A DNA stretch of 64,000 nt from an uncultured Lachnospiraceae bacterium. Lineage in GTDB: Bacteria > Bacillota > Clostridia > Lachnospirales > Lachnospiraceae. The first letter of the stretch is position 1; each line of letters starts with the position of its first letter. The position numbers and the translations under genes were made by a program. This document shows positions 36,877 to 46,825 of this stretch, piece after piece. Location: contig CANRZW010000004.1 in the NCBI GenBank assembly GCA_947644545.1, positions 62,001-126,000 of the forward strand, written 5' to 3'. The notes under the pieces are model-generated. The model did no database searches. It had not been told where the DNA came from and saw nothing but the letters and a program-made list of their open reading frames with translations.

Positions 36877-37521
36877 ATGAAGATCATAATGTTAGGGGCT
36901 CCCGGTGCAGGCAAGGGAACGCAGGCCAAACTGATCGCGGATAAGTATGGTATCCCTCATATTTCCACGGGAGATATTTTCAGAGCCAATATTAAAAACG
37001 GAACGGCGCTCGGCATGGAAGCTAAGAGTTATATGGATCAGGGACTGCTGGTGCCGGACGAGTTGACGGTAAAGATCCTGCTTGACAGAGTCGCACAGGA
37101 AGACTGTAAGAAGGGATATGTCCTGGACGGATTTCCGAGAACGATTCCGCAGGCAGAGGTGCTGGATCAAGAGCTGGTGAAACTGCATGATCAGATCGAC
37201 CACGCCATTGATGTGGATGTCCCGGACGAGAATATCATCAGAAGAATGGGTGGACGAAGGGCATGTGTTTCCTGCGGCGCCACGTATCATATCGAATATA
37301 TCAAACCGCATAAAGAAGGGATTTGTGATGAATGTGGTCAGGAACTGGTGCTCAGAGACGATGATAAACCGGAAACGGTAGGAAAGCGCCTGGATGTCTA
37401 TCATGAGCAGACACAGCCTTTGATCGATTTTTACGATCGTAAGGGGATCCTGAAGACGGTGGACGGCACACAGGATATGCAGGATGTCTTTGACGCTATT
37501 GTAGCGATATTGGAACAGTGA
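36877..37521 (+). CDS. adk: Adenylate kinase, zinc-lid type
   Basis: 214 residues from ATG 36877 (GGAATGGAG upstream). The P-loop is GAPGAGKGT (7-15); the LID domain carries Cys130, Cys133, Cys150 and Cys153, so it binds structural zinc as in many Gram-positive bacteria. DGFPRT is the conserved nucleotide-binding segment. It interconverts ATP plus AMP and 2 ADP. map follows 13 bp later. Confidence 0.97.
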   Translation: MKIIMLGAPGAGKGTQAKLIADKYGIPHISTGDIFRANIKNGTALGMEAKSYMDQGLLVPDELTVKILLDRVAQEDCKKGYVLDGFPRTIPQAEVLDQELVKLHDQIDHAIDVDVPDENIIRRMGGRRACVSCGATYHIEYIKPHKEGICDECGQELVLRDDDKPETVGKRLDVYHEQTQPLIDFYDRKGILKTVDGTQDMQDVFDAIVAILEQ

Positions 37522-37534
37522 GGCTTCGGGGAAA

Positions 37535-38299
37535 ATGGCGGTAACGATTAAATCTCCAAGGGAAATAGCGTGTATGCGGGAAGCCGGCAGATTATTGGCA
37601 GAAGTGCATGAAGAGCTTGCAGGGATCATCAGGCCGGGTATCTCTACAAAGGATATTGACAGAGAGTGTGAGAAGTTGATACGGGAGAGAGGCTGTACGC
37701 CTAACTTCCTGCATTACCAGGGATATCCGGCATCGGTGTGTGTTTCTGTCAATGAGGAAGTCGTGCACGGGATCCCCAGGGATTCCCATATCATTAAGGA
37801 AGGCGACATCGTCAGCCTGGACACCGGATTGATCTATAAGGGCTATCATTCCGATGCGGCGAGAACCCACGCTGTGGGGCAGATCAGCGCAGACGTGCAG
37901 AGGCTGATGGATGTGACGAAGCAGAGCTTCTTTGAAGGCATTAAAATGGCCAGGGCAGGGAATCGGCTGTTTGATATCTCCAATGCGATTGACGCCTATG
38001 TCAGTTCCTTCGGCTATGGGATCGTAAGGGCGTTAGTAGGGCATGGAATTGGAACAAAGCTGCACGAGGATCCACAGATTCCGAACTTTGCACAGAGGAG
38101 AAGGGGTATCAAGCTGCGGCCCGGCATGACGTTGGCAGTCGAGCCGATGATCAATATGGGGACAGCAGAGGTAGAGTGGCTAAGCGATGACTGGACGGTT
38201 ATTTCCAGGGATCATTCTTATTCGGCACATTACGAGAATACGATACTGATCACGGATGGTGAGCCGGAGATCCTGACGCTTACCTCCGCACGAAGCTGA
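37535..38299 (+). CDS. map: Methionine aminopeptidase, type I
   Basis: 254 residues. The five metal ligands are seen: Asp in SLDTGLIYKGYHSDAARTH (two), His in VGHGIGTKLHEDP, Glu in AVEPMINMG and Glu in HYENTILIT. It removes the initiator Met from nascent proteins. The place between adk and infA is the usual Firmicute order. Confidence 0.97.
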   Translation: MAVTIKSPREIACMREAGRLLAEVHEELAGIIRPGISTKDIDRECEKLIRERGCTPNFLHYQGYPASVCVSVNEEVVHGIPRDSHIIKEGDIVSLDTGLIYKGYHSDAARTHAVGQISADVQRLMDVTKQSFFEGIKMARAGNRLFDISNAIDAYVSSFGYGIVRALVGHGIGTKLHEDPQIPNFAQRRRGIKLRPGMTLAVEPMINMGTAEVEWLSDDWTVISRDHSYSAHYENTILITDGEPEILTLTSARS

Positions 38300-38330
38300 G
38301 ATTTCATGGAGCGAAAGCAGGGAGGTTAGA

Positions 38331-38585
38331 ATGACGGGAATGCTTGCCGTATCCAGGGCCGGACATGACAGACGAAGACTGTATGTCATAATCCGGGAAG
38401 AGGATGAATATGTATATTTAGCCGATGGCAGAAACAGAACTGTTAAGGAACCAAAGAAGAAGAATAAAAAGCATATTCAGGTAATAAAGAAAGTACGGAT
38501 GGAGCAGCCGGCAGGCGGTTACTCGGATCTGGAAATAAAGAAAACAATTAAAATGTATCAGGAGGAAGCAAATGTCGAAGGCTGA
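38331..38585 (+). CDS. KOW-domain RNA-binding protein
   Basis: 84 residues. [22 protein letters not shown] is a KOW-like motif, followed by [25 protein letters not shown], a basic segment reminiscent of archaeal/eukaryotic L14e. It overlaps infA by 14 bp, so the two are coupled. Such proteins are common between map and infA in clostridia. A ribosome or RNA role is inferred from domain and position; none is established to my knowledge. Confidence 0.85.
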   Translation: MTGMLAVSRAGHDRRRLYVIIREEDEYVYLADGRNRTVKEPKKKNKKHIQVIKKVRMEQPAGGYSDLEIKKTIKMYQEEANVEG

Positions 38586-38790
38586 TGTAATTGAAATCGA
38601 AGGAACAGTAATTGAAAAGTTACCCAATACCATGTTTCAGGTTAAATTAGAGAACGGACATGTGGTATTGGCACATATAAGCGGTAAGCTGCGCCAGAAT
38701 TTTATCCGCATTCTGCCGGGTGACCGTGTAACTTTGGAATTATCACCTTATGACCTTTCCAAGGGCAGGATTATCTGGCGTGATAAATAA
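38572..38790 (+). CDS. infA: Translation initiation factor IF-1
   Basis: 72 residues: an S1/OB fold with [24 protein letters not shown] and [28 protein letters not shown]. It occupies the ribosomal A site during initiation. The start lies in the end of the KOW gene (site AGGAGG inside that gene). Confidence 0.98.
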   Translation: MSKADVIEIEGTVIEKLPNTMFQVKLENGHVVLAHISGKLRQNFIRILPGDRVTLELSPYDLSKGRIIWRDK

Positions 38791-38882
38791 AAGTCATGGC
38801 ATAATTCTTTCCAAATAGCCTTGCCAAATATAGGGTTTGGTGATATAATGTAAAACGGTCTTTTTTGAAAGGAGGGTTTGAG

Positions 38883-38996
38883 ATGAAAGTCAGATCATCA
38901 GTAAAACCGATTTGCGAAAAATGCAAGATCATTAAAAGAAAAGGAAAGATCAGAGTGATCTGTGAGAATCCGAAGCACAAACAGGTACAAGGTTAA
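38883..38996 (+). CDS. rpmJ: Ribosomal protein L36
   Basis: 37 residues, ATG 38883 to TAA 38994-38996, after [35 protein letters not shown] is the L36 start; Cys11, Cys14, Cys27 and His32 bind zinc (C+ form). Short genes such as this are easily missed. It lies 92 bp after infA; the long leader of the alpha group follows. Confidence 0.97.
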   Translation: MKVRSSVKPICEKCKIIKRKGKIRVICENPKHKQVQG

Positions 38997-39443
38997 TCCC
39001 GAATATTCAGAGGTCTGAACGGGGTTCTTTATCGAAAGAAATTTTATTATGAGCGGCTGCAGCGCCATGGTCTGTCCTGATCATGAGGGAGAATGGCGCT
39101 GATTATAATATAGATGGAAGAGCCTATCGGAGATTACTTTTTGATACCAACAACTGTGTTTGGATAGATCGGAGCGCCTGATCCGATTGGGTAGAACCTA
39201 CCCCAATCAATTAGTATCATGCATACTGTTACAGTGTGCATAGAATACAGCTGTTTCTTCTCGAATAGCTGTGTTCACGAATCGCTTTGTTGACAGGATC
39301 CGCCCTGGCATACATGCAGTGTCCATTCCTGTGTGGCAGGCTGGGAAGCAGACAGATCGTTGACAGACAGATTCGATTGCAAGATTATGGGTACGACTGC
39401 GGAGAAACTGCAGAAGAACTCGAAGAAAATGGAGGAAACGTAA
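38997..39443 (+). promoter_or_regulatory. Structured leader of the rpsM-rplQ (alpha) group
   Basis: A 447-bp stretch with no gene, full of complementary arms: AGCGCCAT (39061-39068) with ATGGCGCT (39093-39100), then TATAAT-like bases; GATTGGGTAG (39185-39194) with CTACCCCAATC (39198-39208), enclosed by TGATAC (39142-39147) with GTATCA (39214-39219); ATGCATACTGT (39219-39229) with ACAGTGTGCAT (39231-39241); ACAGCT (39247-39252) with AGCTGT (39267-39272). This resembles a ribosomal protein autoregulation leader. S4 (rpsD, in this group) is the classic repressor of alpha operons, so it is the natural candidate ligand (inference). Confidence 0.7.
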
Positions 39444-39812
39444 ATGGCTCGTATTGCAGGTGTTGACTTACCCAGAGAGAAACGTGTGGAGATTGGTTTG
39501 ACTTATATCTACGGAATCGGTAGAGTGAGTGCAAACAAGATCCTGGAGGCTGCTAATGTGAATCCGGATACCCGTGTCAGAGAGTTGACTGACGACGAGG
39601 TTAAGAGACTTGCAGAAGTGATCGACAGAGATTACATGGTGGAAGGTGACCTGAGAAGAGAGATCGCCCTGAATATCAAGCGTCTTCAGGAAATTGGATG
39701 CTATAGAGGCATTCGTCACAGAAAGGGACTTCCGGTTCGCGGACAGAAGACCAAAACAAATGCGAGAACAAGAAAAGGTCCTAAGAGAACAGTGGCAAAC
39801 AAGAAGAAATAA
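39444..39812 (+). CDS. rpsM: Ribosomal protein S13
   Basis: 122 residues after [40 protein letters not shown] and [22 protein letters not shown] are conserved. It forms intersubunit bridges with L5 and partners S19. Confidence 0.98.
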   Translation: MARIAGVDLPREKRVEIGLTYIYGIGRVSANKILEAANVNPDTRVRELTDDEVKRLAEVIDRDYMVEGDLRREIALNIKRLQEIGCYRGIRHRKGLPVRGQKTKTNARTRKGPKRTVANKKK

Positions 39813-39891
39813 GATGATTTCATAAGCAGAGATCATGAAATCAAGTGGTTTAACATTTCATTTAGAAAGAGAGAAAGTAGGTTAGTTTATT

Positions 39892-40287
39892 ATGGCTAAA
39901 AAAGTTACCAAAAAAGTGACAAAAAAGCGTGTAAAGAAAAACGTTGAACGTGGACAGGCACATATCCAGTCTTCTTTTAACAATACGATCGTTACCCTGA
40001 CAGATACAGAGGGTAATGCGTTGAGTTGGGCAAGCGCTGGTGGGCTTGGCTTTAGAGGTTCAAGGAAATCTACTCCCTATGCAGCACAGATGGCTGCTGA
40101 GACAGCGGCAAAAGCTGCTTTGATCCATGGTTTGAAGACAGTAGATGTTATGGTGAAAGGTCCTGGTTCAGGCCGTGAGGCTGCGATCCGTGCACTGCAG
40201 GCATGTGGTCTGGAAGTGACAAGCATCCGCGACGTAACGCCTGTACCGCACAACGGATGCCGTCCGCCCAAGCGTCGTCGTGTCTAA
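39892..40287 (+). CDS. rpsK: Ribosomal protein S11
   Basis: 131 residues. [31 protein letters not shown] and the end [16 protein letters not shown] are signature parts. It lies in the 30S platform at the mRNA exit. Confidence 0.98.
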   Translation: MAKKVTKKVTKKRVKKNVERGQAHIQSSFNNTIVTLTDTEGNALSWASAGGLGFRGSRKSTPYAAQMAAETAAKAALIHGLKTVDVMVKGPGSGREAAIRALQACGLEVTSIRDVTPVPHNGCRPPKRRRV

Positions 40288-40374
40288 AAGACGAAAGAGT
40301 TATGAGAAGAGTTTGGAAGAAGGCGCAAAGTAATAGCGCTGTAAACAAAATTATATTGAGAGGAGCCGAAGAAA

Positions 40375-40968
40375 ATGGCAGTAAACAGAGTTCCTGTATT
40401 GAAAAGATGCAGATCCCTTGATTTAGATCCTGTTTTTTTAGGATATGATAAGAAATCCAACAGAACATCAGCAAGAGCTGGCAAGAAGATCAGTGAGTAT
40501 GGTCTCCAGCTGAGAGAGAAACAGAAAGCAAAGTTTATCTATGGCGTACTTGAGAAGCCTTTCAGAAACTACTACAAGAAAGCCGAAAGAATGAAGGGAA
40601 TGACCGGTGAGAACCTTATGGTCATGCTTGAGAGCAGGCTGGACAGCGTAGTATTCAGAATGGGATTTGCGAGAACAAGAAGAGAAGCAAGACAGATTGT
40701 GGGCCATAAGCATTTCCTGGTAAATGGCAAGCCGGTGCAGATTCCGTCTTATCTGATCAAAGCGGGTGATGTGATCGAGGTAAGAGAGAAGGCCAGATCC
40801 TTACAGAGATACAAGGATATCCTTGAGGTAACAGGTGGAAGACTGGTTCCGGAGTGGATCGAAGTGGACCAGGAAGCATTAAAAGGAACCGTAAAATACC
40901 TTCCGACAAGAGAAATGATCGACGTTCCGGTTAATGAGATGCTTATTGTCGAGTTGTACTCCAAGTAA
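40375..40968 (+). CDS. rpsD: Ribosomal protein S4
   Basis: 197 residues. [29 protein letters not shown] and the S4 RNA-binding domain [18 protein letters not shown] with [14 protein letters not shown] are intact. It lacks the N-terminal Cys cluster of zinc-type S4. In E. coli S4 represses the alpha operon and in B. subtilis its own mRNA; the leader at 38997-39443 would be its target here (inference). Confidence 0.97.
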   Translation: MAVNRVPVLKRCRSLDLDPVFLGYDKKSNRTSARAGKKISEYGLQLREKQKAKFIYGVLEKPFRNYYKKAERMKGMTGENLMVMLESRLDSVVFRMGFARTRREARQIVGHKHFLVNGKPVQIPSYLIKAGDVIEVREKARSLQRYKDILEVTGGRLVPEWIEVDQEALKGTVKYLPTREMIDVPVNEMLIVELYSK

Positions 40969-41018
40969 TAAGACGAAAACAATGGTTTTCCAACATGTTC
41001 GCAAAGGAGGGTATTTGC

Positions 41019-41978
41019 GTGTTTGATTTTGAGAGACCGAATATTGAGGTTGCAGAGATCTCAGAAGATAAGAAGTATGGTAAGTTCGTAGTCGAGCCCT
41101 TAGAAAGGGGTTACGGAATTACGCTGGGTAATTCTCTTAGAAGAATTATGCTTTCTTCTTTACCGGGTGCTGCAGTCAGCCAGGTGAAAATCGAAGGTGT
41201 TTTACATGAATTTAGTTCTATTCCCGGTGTGAAGGAAGATGTTACTGAGATTATCATGAACATCAAGAGCCTTGCAATAAAGAATAGCAGCGATACCAAT
41301 GAACCGAAAACCGCATACATTGAGTATGAGGGCGAAGGAATTGTCAGAGCATCGGATATCCAGGTCGATCAGGACGTTGAAATACTGAATCCGGATTTAG
41401 TGATAGCGACATTAAGCGGTAAAGATACCAAGTTATATATGGAGCTGACGATCACTAAGGGAAGAGGATATGTAAGTTCCGATCGAAACAAAACAGAAGA
41501 TCTGCCGATCGGTGTGATCGCAGTCGATTCTATCTATACACCTGTAGAGAGAGTCAATGTGACGGTGGAGAACACACGTGTTGGACAGATCACGGACTAC
41601 GATAAACTGACGCTGGATGTCTATACAAACGGGACATTAGAGCCTGATGAGGCGGTCAGCCTTGCCGCGAAGGTACTGAGTGAACATTTAAGTCTTTTCA
41701 TCGATCTGTCTGAGAATGCCAAGACCGCTGAGGTTATGATAGAGAAAGAGGACGATGAGAAAGAAAAAGTTTTGGAAATGAGCATTGACGAATTAGAACT
41801 GTCGGTTCGTTCTTATAACTGCTTAAAGAGAGCCGGTATCAATACGGTAGAGGAACTGACAAATAAAACTTCGGAGGACATGATGAAGGTTCGTAATCTC
41901 GGCCGTAAATCCCTCGAGGAAGTTTTGGCAAAGTTGAAGGAGTTGGGCTTACAGTTAAATCCCAGTGAGGAAGTATAG
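41019..41978 (+). CDS. rpoA: RNA polymerase alpha subunit
   Basis: 319 residues from GTG 41019, spaced correctly after AAAGGAGGG; ATG 40995 would precede that site. The dimerising N-terminal domain ([32 protein letters not shown]) and the C-terminal UP-element-binding domain ([38 protein letters not shown]) are complete. Confidence 0.98.
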   Translation: MFDFERPNIEVAEISEDKKYGKFVVEPLERGYGITLGNSLRRIMLSSLPGAAVSQVKIEGVLHEFSSIPGVKEDVTEIIMNIKSLAIKNSSDTNEPKTAYIEYEGEGIVRASDIQVDQDVEILNPDLVIATLSGKDTKLYMELTITKGRGYVSSDRNKTEDLPIGVIAVDSIYTPVERVNVTVENTRVGQITDYDKLTLDVYTNGTLEPDEAVSLAAKVLSEHLSLFIDLSENAKTAEVMIEKEDDEKEKVLEMSIDELELSVRSYNCLKRAGINTVEELTNKTSEDMMKVRNLGRKSLEEVLAKLKELGLQLNPSEEV

Positions 41979-42159
41979 AAGCCGGACCCGATACATGATA
42001 AGAAGGCATGGAGGATAAGGCCGAAGAGCGCCGATATGCCGCTCATAAATGGAAATAGCAACTGCATTCGGTAAGTAAGTCCAAAGTGCGTGGCCGGATG
42101 TACCATGATGTGGGAGAGAATTCTGCGAAGAAGACTCCCCGATGAGAAAGGAGCCTGTT

Positions 42160-42696
42160 ATGGCAAAATACAGAAAACTTGGCAGAACATCTGACCAGAG
42201 AAAAGCATTACTGAGAAATCAGGTTACAGCGCTTCTGTATAACGGAAAGATCGTTACGACAGAAGCGAGAGCAAAGGAAGTGCGCAAAGTAGCAGAAGGC
42301 CTTATCGCTCTGGCTGTAAAGGAAAAAGACAATTTTGAGAATGTCAAGGTAACCGCTAAGGTGCCGCGCAAGGATAAAGACGGCAAGAGAGTGAAAGAAG
42401 TCGTAGACGGCAAGAAGGTTACCGTATTTGATACAGTGGAGAAGGAGATCAGGAAAGACCTTCCGTCCAGACTGCATGCCAGAAGGCAGATGCTCAAAGT
42501 TCTTTATCCGGTAACAGAAGTGCCCAGCACACCGGCCGGAAGGAAGAAAGGCACCAAGGAAGTTGATCTTGTTGCCAAGCTTTTTGATGAATATGGCGCT
42601 AAGTATGCAAGCCGTAACGGTGGTTATACAAGAATCATCAAGATCGGGCCCCGTAAAGGCGATGCGGCTATGGAAGTCGTGCTTGAGTTGGTGTAA
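42160..42696 (+). CDS. rplQ: Ribosomal protein L17, long form
   Basis: 178 residues from ATG 42160 (GAAAGGAGCC upstream). KYRKLGRTSDQRKALLRNQVTALL is the conserved start and GGYTRIIKIGPRKGDAAMEVVLELV the end. Between them is a charged insertion (KVPRKDKDGKRVKEVVDGKKVTVFDT, roughly residues 66-93), plus a longer middle, against 113-130 residues in most bacteria. Last gene of the superoperon. Confidence 0.96.
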   Translation: MAKYRKLGRTSDQRKALLRNQVTALLYNGKIVTTEARAKEVRKVAEGLIALAVKEKDNFENVKVTAKVPRKDKDGKRVKEVVDGKKVTVFDTVEKEIRKDLPSRLHARRQMLKVLYPVTEVPSTPAGRKKGTKEVDLVAKLFDEYGAKYASRNGGYTRIIKIGPRKGDAAMEVVLELV

Positions 42697-42716
42697 AATA
42701 GTTGAATAGAGAAGTG

Positions 42717-42745
42717 GACCCTGCTTGATCTGCAGGGTTTATTTC
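42717..42745 (+). terminator. Terminator of the ribosomal superoperon
   Basis: ACCCTGC (42718-42724) pairs with GCAGGGT (42732-42738), followed by TTATTT. Confidence 0.65.
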
Positions 42746-42856
42746 GTCGTACAGGTAAATTATCCCTATAAAATTTTTATAAATTAGGGATGGATTTTCT
42801 TCATAAATATGCTACAATGGATATAGTATTTTGACTAAAAAGGGGCATGGAGGAAC

Positions 42857-44563
42857 ATGAAGATGAAATTAAAGCAAAAAATCTTATTGATTGCACTTTT
42901 GCCGCTGCTGGTACTCGGAGTGGCGATTACGGTGGTTAGCAATAAGAAGATCAATGATGCAATGACAGTGACAATTTCTGATGGTCTGCGTGGCACGGCG
43001 ACTGCAGTGCGCAGTACATTCAGGAAGATGAACAGTGAACCGTATGGCCTGAATGAGAATAATGAGCTGGTGAAGGGTGATTTTAACATCTCACAGCAGG
43101 TTGATATGGCAGATGACATCAAGGAAGCAGCAAACATTGACGTATCCATCTATTATGGGGATACCAGATATATGACCTCGGCTAAGGATGCCAGCGGACA
43201 GCGTGTTTTCGGAACATTGGAAGACAGGGAAGTATTGGATACGGTGTTAGGACAGGGTAAGGAGTACTTTACCGATAACGTGTTGGTGTCCGGTCTTTCG
43301 TATTTCGGATATTACATACCGCTCTTTGATTTTGAGACGAACGAGACCGTGGGTATGGTTTTTGCCGGTATGAAGAAAGAGATCGTTGATTCACAGATCA
43401 GACAGATCACGATGATCATCGTAATTCTGGCAGCCGTACTTATGGTTCTGTGTACGGTTCTTACCATTCTTATTGTAGGTAAGATGTCGAAGAGGCTGAA
43501 TATCGGCGTGAGCGCTCTGGAAGAAGTTGCACAGGGTAAACTGAACTTCAAGTTTGATGACGAATCTTTAAGGCAGACGGATGAGGTCGGCGAGATCTGT
43601 AGAGCGATCAAGAAACTGGAAGAGAATCTTTCGGATATTATCAAGAATGTTATCGAAGGAAGTAAGTCTCTGTTAGAGGCATCTGACAATATGCGTAACA
43701 GAACAAGCATTACAAGCGAACATGTTGAGCAGATGGAGAAAGCGGTCAATGAGGTGGCGATCGGCGCCGGATCTCAGGCGGAGGAGACGCAGAGTGCGAC
43801 CGAGAATATCATCCTGATGGGTAATATGATCGAGGAGATGTCCGGTGAACTGGATAACCTGAACCGTAAGGCACAGCAGATGAAGGAAGGCGGTCAGACT
43901 GTTATTGAGGCAATCCGTGAGCTGCAGGAGAGTAATGCGAAGACAAGTGAGTCTATCGATATCATTTATGAGCAGACCAATGTTACGAATGAGTCTGCAC
44001 AGAAGATTAAGGAAGCTACGGCGCTTATTACGAATATTGCGGAAGAAACCAATCTGCTTTCACTGAATGCATCGATCGAGGCAGCGCGTGCCGGTGAGCA
44101 GGGCAGAGGCTTTGCAGTCGTTGCGGCGCAGATTCAGAAGCTTGCCGAGCAGTCTAATGAGTCTGCAAGACAGATTGAGAGAATTATCTTATCGTTGATT
44201 GAGGATTCTGATAAATCGGTTGTTACCATGAATGAAGTGAAAGAGATGATGGAGCGGCAGAGTCAGAATGTTACCAATACGAATGAACAGGTTGCACAGC
44301 TGATTGAGAACGTAGAGCAGTCGATCGGCGTGATTGATGAAGTATCCAGCAGAACGGTGAAGGTGAATGAAGCGAGAAGCAGCGTCGTGGATACGGTGCA
44401 GAATCTGTCAGCTATCGCAGAGGAGAATGCGGCAAGTACAGAGGAGACGTCCGCTTCTGTTACTGAGATAAGCGGTATCATTAATGAGATTGCAGATGAG
44501 GCTTATGAGCTGAAGAATATCTCGAACCAGATGGATGAGACGATGTCCATGTTCGTGTTATAA
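42857..44563 (+). CDS. Methyl-accepting chemotaxis protein with single Cache domain
   Basis: 568 residues. TM1 about 8-28, an extracellular single Cache sensor (about 35-185, [21 protein letters not shown]), TM2 about 188-213, HAMP (about 214-268), then the cytoplasmic signalling domain with the hairpin tip [28 protein letters not shown]. It would signal to a CheA/CheW array; no other chemotaxis gene is in this window. It separates rplQ from the ecf genes, which lie adjacent in many Firmicutes. Confidence 0.93.
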   Translation: MKMKLKQKILLIALLPLLVLGVAITVVSNKKINDAMTVTISDGLRGTATAVRSTFRKMNSEPYGLNENNELVKGDFNISQQVDMADDIKEAANIDVSIYYGDTRYMTSAKDASGQRVFGTLEDREVLDTVLGQGKEYFTDNVLVSGLSYFGYYIPLFDFETNETVGMVFAGMKKEIVDSQIRQITMIIVILAAVLMVLCTVLTILIVGKMSKRLNIGVSALEEVAQGKLNFKFDDESLRQTDEVGEICRAIKKLEENLSDIIKNVIEGSKSLLEASDNMRNRTSITSEHVEQMEKAVNEVAIGAGSQAEETQSATENIILMGNMIEEMSGELDNLNRKAQQMKEGGQTVIEAIRELQESNAKTSESIDIIYEQTNVTNESAQKIKEATALITNIAEETNLLSLNASIEAARAGEQGRGFAVVAAQIQKLAEQSNESARQIERIILSLIEDSDKSVVTMNEVKEMMERQSQNVTNTNEQVAQLIENVEQSIGVIDEVSSRTVKVNEARSSVVDTVQNLSAIAEENAASTEETSASVTEISGIINEIADEAYELKNISNQMDETMSMFVL

Positions 44564-44585
44564 GAGAAATATAGTATCAATATTT

Positions 44586-44620
44586 AAAAGAGTACACATG
44601 GCAGCATGTGTACTCTTTTT
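44586..44620. terminator. Bidirectional terminator
   Basis: AAAAGAGTACACATG (44586-44600), loop GCAG, CATGTGTACTCTTTT (44605-44619). T-runs occur on both strands; it serves the converging chemoreceptor and carboxypeptidase genes. Confidence 0.9.
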
Positions 44621-44624
44621 GACA

Positions 44625-45626
44625 TTAGTCCAATACAATTTGAAAATGCTGGTAGTCTTTCGAGGAATTCCAGTTTCCGCCCCAGGTAAAACCGTGTGAG
44701 ATAAAAAGTTTATAACATAGATCGTTTTCATCGATCTTGTAAGGAAAATCCAGTGTGCGGTCTGCATAGATCTCGCTGCCCTGGGGGGAGATATAAGTTT
44801 CACCGCTTCCATCCTTATTAAATACTACATACGGGTTATAGAAGGGGTTGATATCGACAGCGCAGCCATATGCATGTTTGGACAGCTTATCAGTCCCGTC
44901 CACAACCCTGTAATTGAAGCATGAAGTGTTGTTATCCAGCATGGATTGTGTATCATCGCCGTTATATTCGTCGATCAGGCGGATGCGTTCTATGCGGTAA
45001 TCATTTTTGTACAGCTCGTAGAAGATCTCCACAATGTCCGGAGCAATGTCCTTATGGCAGATTAGCTCACCGTCCTGTGTTTCTCCATTGAAATCAATAT
45101 AAAGAAGGCCTACATAGTTCAAATCTTCATAAGGAACGGTACATCCGTCTTTTGGGTAGGAGATACCGGTGATTCTTTGCTTCACCGTATCGCTCAGGGG
45201 TTCGTAGTAAAAGCCATCCTGGTAAGTAGTACGTTCGGAATTTGCGGTCATATCAGTCACTTCCTCCTCTGACACAAGGGAATCCGCCGAAACAGTATCC
45301 GGGGAATCCGGTTCAGATTCTTCTTGCTTATTATATGCGGGCGACTCGTCAGAGGTTTCGGAATCAGCTATGACTTGAGTGTCGTTTGTGCTTTCCGTAT
45401 TGTCCACAATTTCCGGTGAAGCAGGCTCAGGTTCCATACCGGAGTCACCATAGGCAAGTTCCGGATTGTTCCTGGCATAATCCTGTAATGTCTCGGAACC
45501 GGTCAGATATTGTGCCAGGAAAGCACATATCATAATGAAAACAAGAAGAACGCCGAAAGGTCTGACGGCTTTTTGCAGCAGTTGCTTTTTGTTCAAATTG
45601 CCAAACGTTGAAGGTGTTTTTTTCAT
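44625..45626 (-). CDS. M15-type D-Ala-D-Ala carboxypeptidase (VanY-like), membrane anchored
   Basis: 333 residues from the ATG complementary to 45624-45626 (KKTPSTFGNLNKKQ), with AAAGGAG upstream; a TTG at 45656 is possible. One N-terminal membrane anchor (about 24-45, FGVLLVFIMICAFLAQYL), an acidic Ser/Glu-rich linker (about 60-125), then the M15 domain (about 180-333) with zinc ligands His and Asp in SKHAYGCAVDINP and His in DYQHFQIVLD. It probably trims peptidoglycan stem peptides outside the membrane. No van resistance genes accompany it, so housekeeping wall turnover is likelier than glycopeptide resistance. Confidence 0.82.
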   Translation of the reverse strand: MKKTPSTFGNLNKKQLLQKAVRPFGVLLVFIMICAFLAQYLTGSETLQDYARNNPELAYGDSGMEPEPASPEIVDNTESTNDTQVIADSETSDESPAYNKQEESEPDSPDTVSADSLVSEEEVTDMTANSERTTYQDGFYYEPLSDTVKQRITGISYPKDGCTVPYEDLNYVGLLYIDFNGETQDGELICHKDIAPDIVEIFYELYKNDYRIERIRLIDEYNGDDTQSMLDNNTSCFNYRVVDGTDKLSKHAYGCAVDINPFYNPYVVFNKDGSGETYISPQGSEIYADRTLDFPYKIDENDLCYKLFISHGFTWGGNWNSSKDYQHFQIVLD

Positions 45627-45918
45627 GGTTCGGGAATCTCCTTTTCCTAAGATCAAGATGCGATGATCTTCTTATTGTTAACTTTAAAATACACTGTAAA
45701 GTATAACATAAATGAAACTCTTGTGCTTTTAAATATTTTTTAGTATGATGAAACATGAAGCTGTGAATATGGTTCAAAATAGCATGGCATAAAACAAAAC
45801 GTGGATATGCAGAATAGAAAGAACTTATACAGAATACACAGAACTATGCAGGATATACAGGACATGCCGAATAGGACAGAGTATGTTCTGAACAAGTGGA
45901 CAGGGAGACAGATAGCAG

Positions 45919-46779
45919 ATGGGAATCATAAGGACAGAGAGTTTGGTGTTTGAATATATCAGACGTGACGAAGAGGGAAACGTAGAAGGGATTACCCGTG
46001 CGGTGGATGAGGTGGATCTGGATGTCAGGCAGGGAGACTTTGTTGCGATCCTTGGGCATAACGGTTCCGGCAAATCTACGCTTGCCAAGCATTTGAATGC
46101 GATTCTGTATCCCACGGAGGGCACTGTGTGGGTCGATGGCATGGATACGACGGACGATAAGGAATTATGGAATATCCGGCAGGAGGCCGGCATGGTCTTC
46201 CAGAATCCGGACAATCAGATTATCGGCCAGGTCGTGGAGGAGGATGTCGGGTTTGGCCCGGAGAATATGGGGATACCGACGGAAGAGATCTGGGAACGGG
46301 TGGAGGAGAGTCTGAAAGCGGTGGGAATGTACAAGTACCGCAAATTCTCTCCCAATAAGTTATCGGGCGGCCAGAAGCAGAGAGTTTCGATCGCTGGGGT
46401 GATCGCGATGCATCCGAAGTGTATCATACTCGATGAGCCGACGGCGATGCTGGATCCCAATGGACGCAAGGAAGTGGTGCGCGCCGTGCGGGCATTGAAC
46501 GATGTGGAAGGAATAACCGTGCTGCTGATCACGCACTATATGGAAGAGATCATTTATGCCGATAAAGTTTTCGTGATGGATAAGGGTAAGGTGGCGATGC
46601 AGGGAACGCCGCGGGAGATCTTTTCACAGGTAGATAAGCTGAGGCAGCTGCGCTTGGATGTGCCGCAGGTAACTTTGCTGGCATATGAGCTGAAAAAGAA
46701 CGGTATCAATCTTCCGGAAGGCATTCTGACGGTGGAGGAACTGACAGAGGAGTTAAAGCGTATCTATCAGCAGAGATAA
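45919..46779 (+). CDS. ecfA1: ECF transporter ATPase EcfA1
   Basis: 286 residues. Walker [11 protein letters not shown]-loop in VFQNPDNQI, signature LSGGQKQR, Walker [13 protein letters not shown] and H-loop LITHYMEE are complete. With EcfA2 and EcfT it powers vitamin uptake by interchangeable S components; BioY in this window is one candidate partner. First gene of ecfA1-ecfA2-ecfT-truA. Confidence 0.96.
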   Translation: MGIIRTESLVFEYIRRDEEGNVEGITRAVDEVDLDVRQGDFVAILGHNGSGKSTLAKHLNAILYPTEGTVWVDGMDTTDDKELWNIRQEAGMVFQNPDNQIIGQVVEEDVGFGPENMGIPTEEIWERVEESLKAVGMYKYRKFSPNKLSGGQKQRVSIAGVIAMHPKCIILDEPTAMLDPNGRKEVVRAVRALNDVEGITVLLITHYMEEIIYADKVFVMDKGKVAMQGTPREIFSQVDKLRQLRLDVPQVTLLAYELKKNGINLPEGILTVEELTEELKRIYQQR

Positions 46780-46825
46780 AGAAACACAGTTACCTTAAAG
46801 GAACTGATCATGAAAGGATATAGCG

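Noticed and set aside
38997..39443. A missed tRNA or small protein in the long gap before rpsM
   Set aside because: No cloverleaf, no TTC-loop consensus and no frame with a ribosome site; the paired arms fit an mRNA leader.
44625..45626. Vancomycin-resistance gene cluster
   Set aside because: Only a VanY-like domain is present; no ligase, dehydrogenase, VanX or VanRS partner lies nearby.
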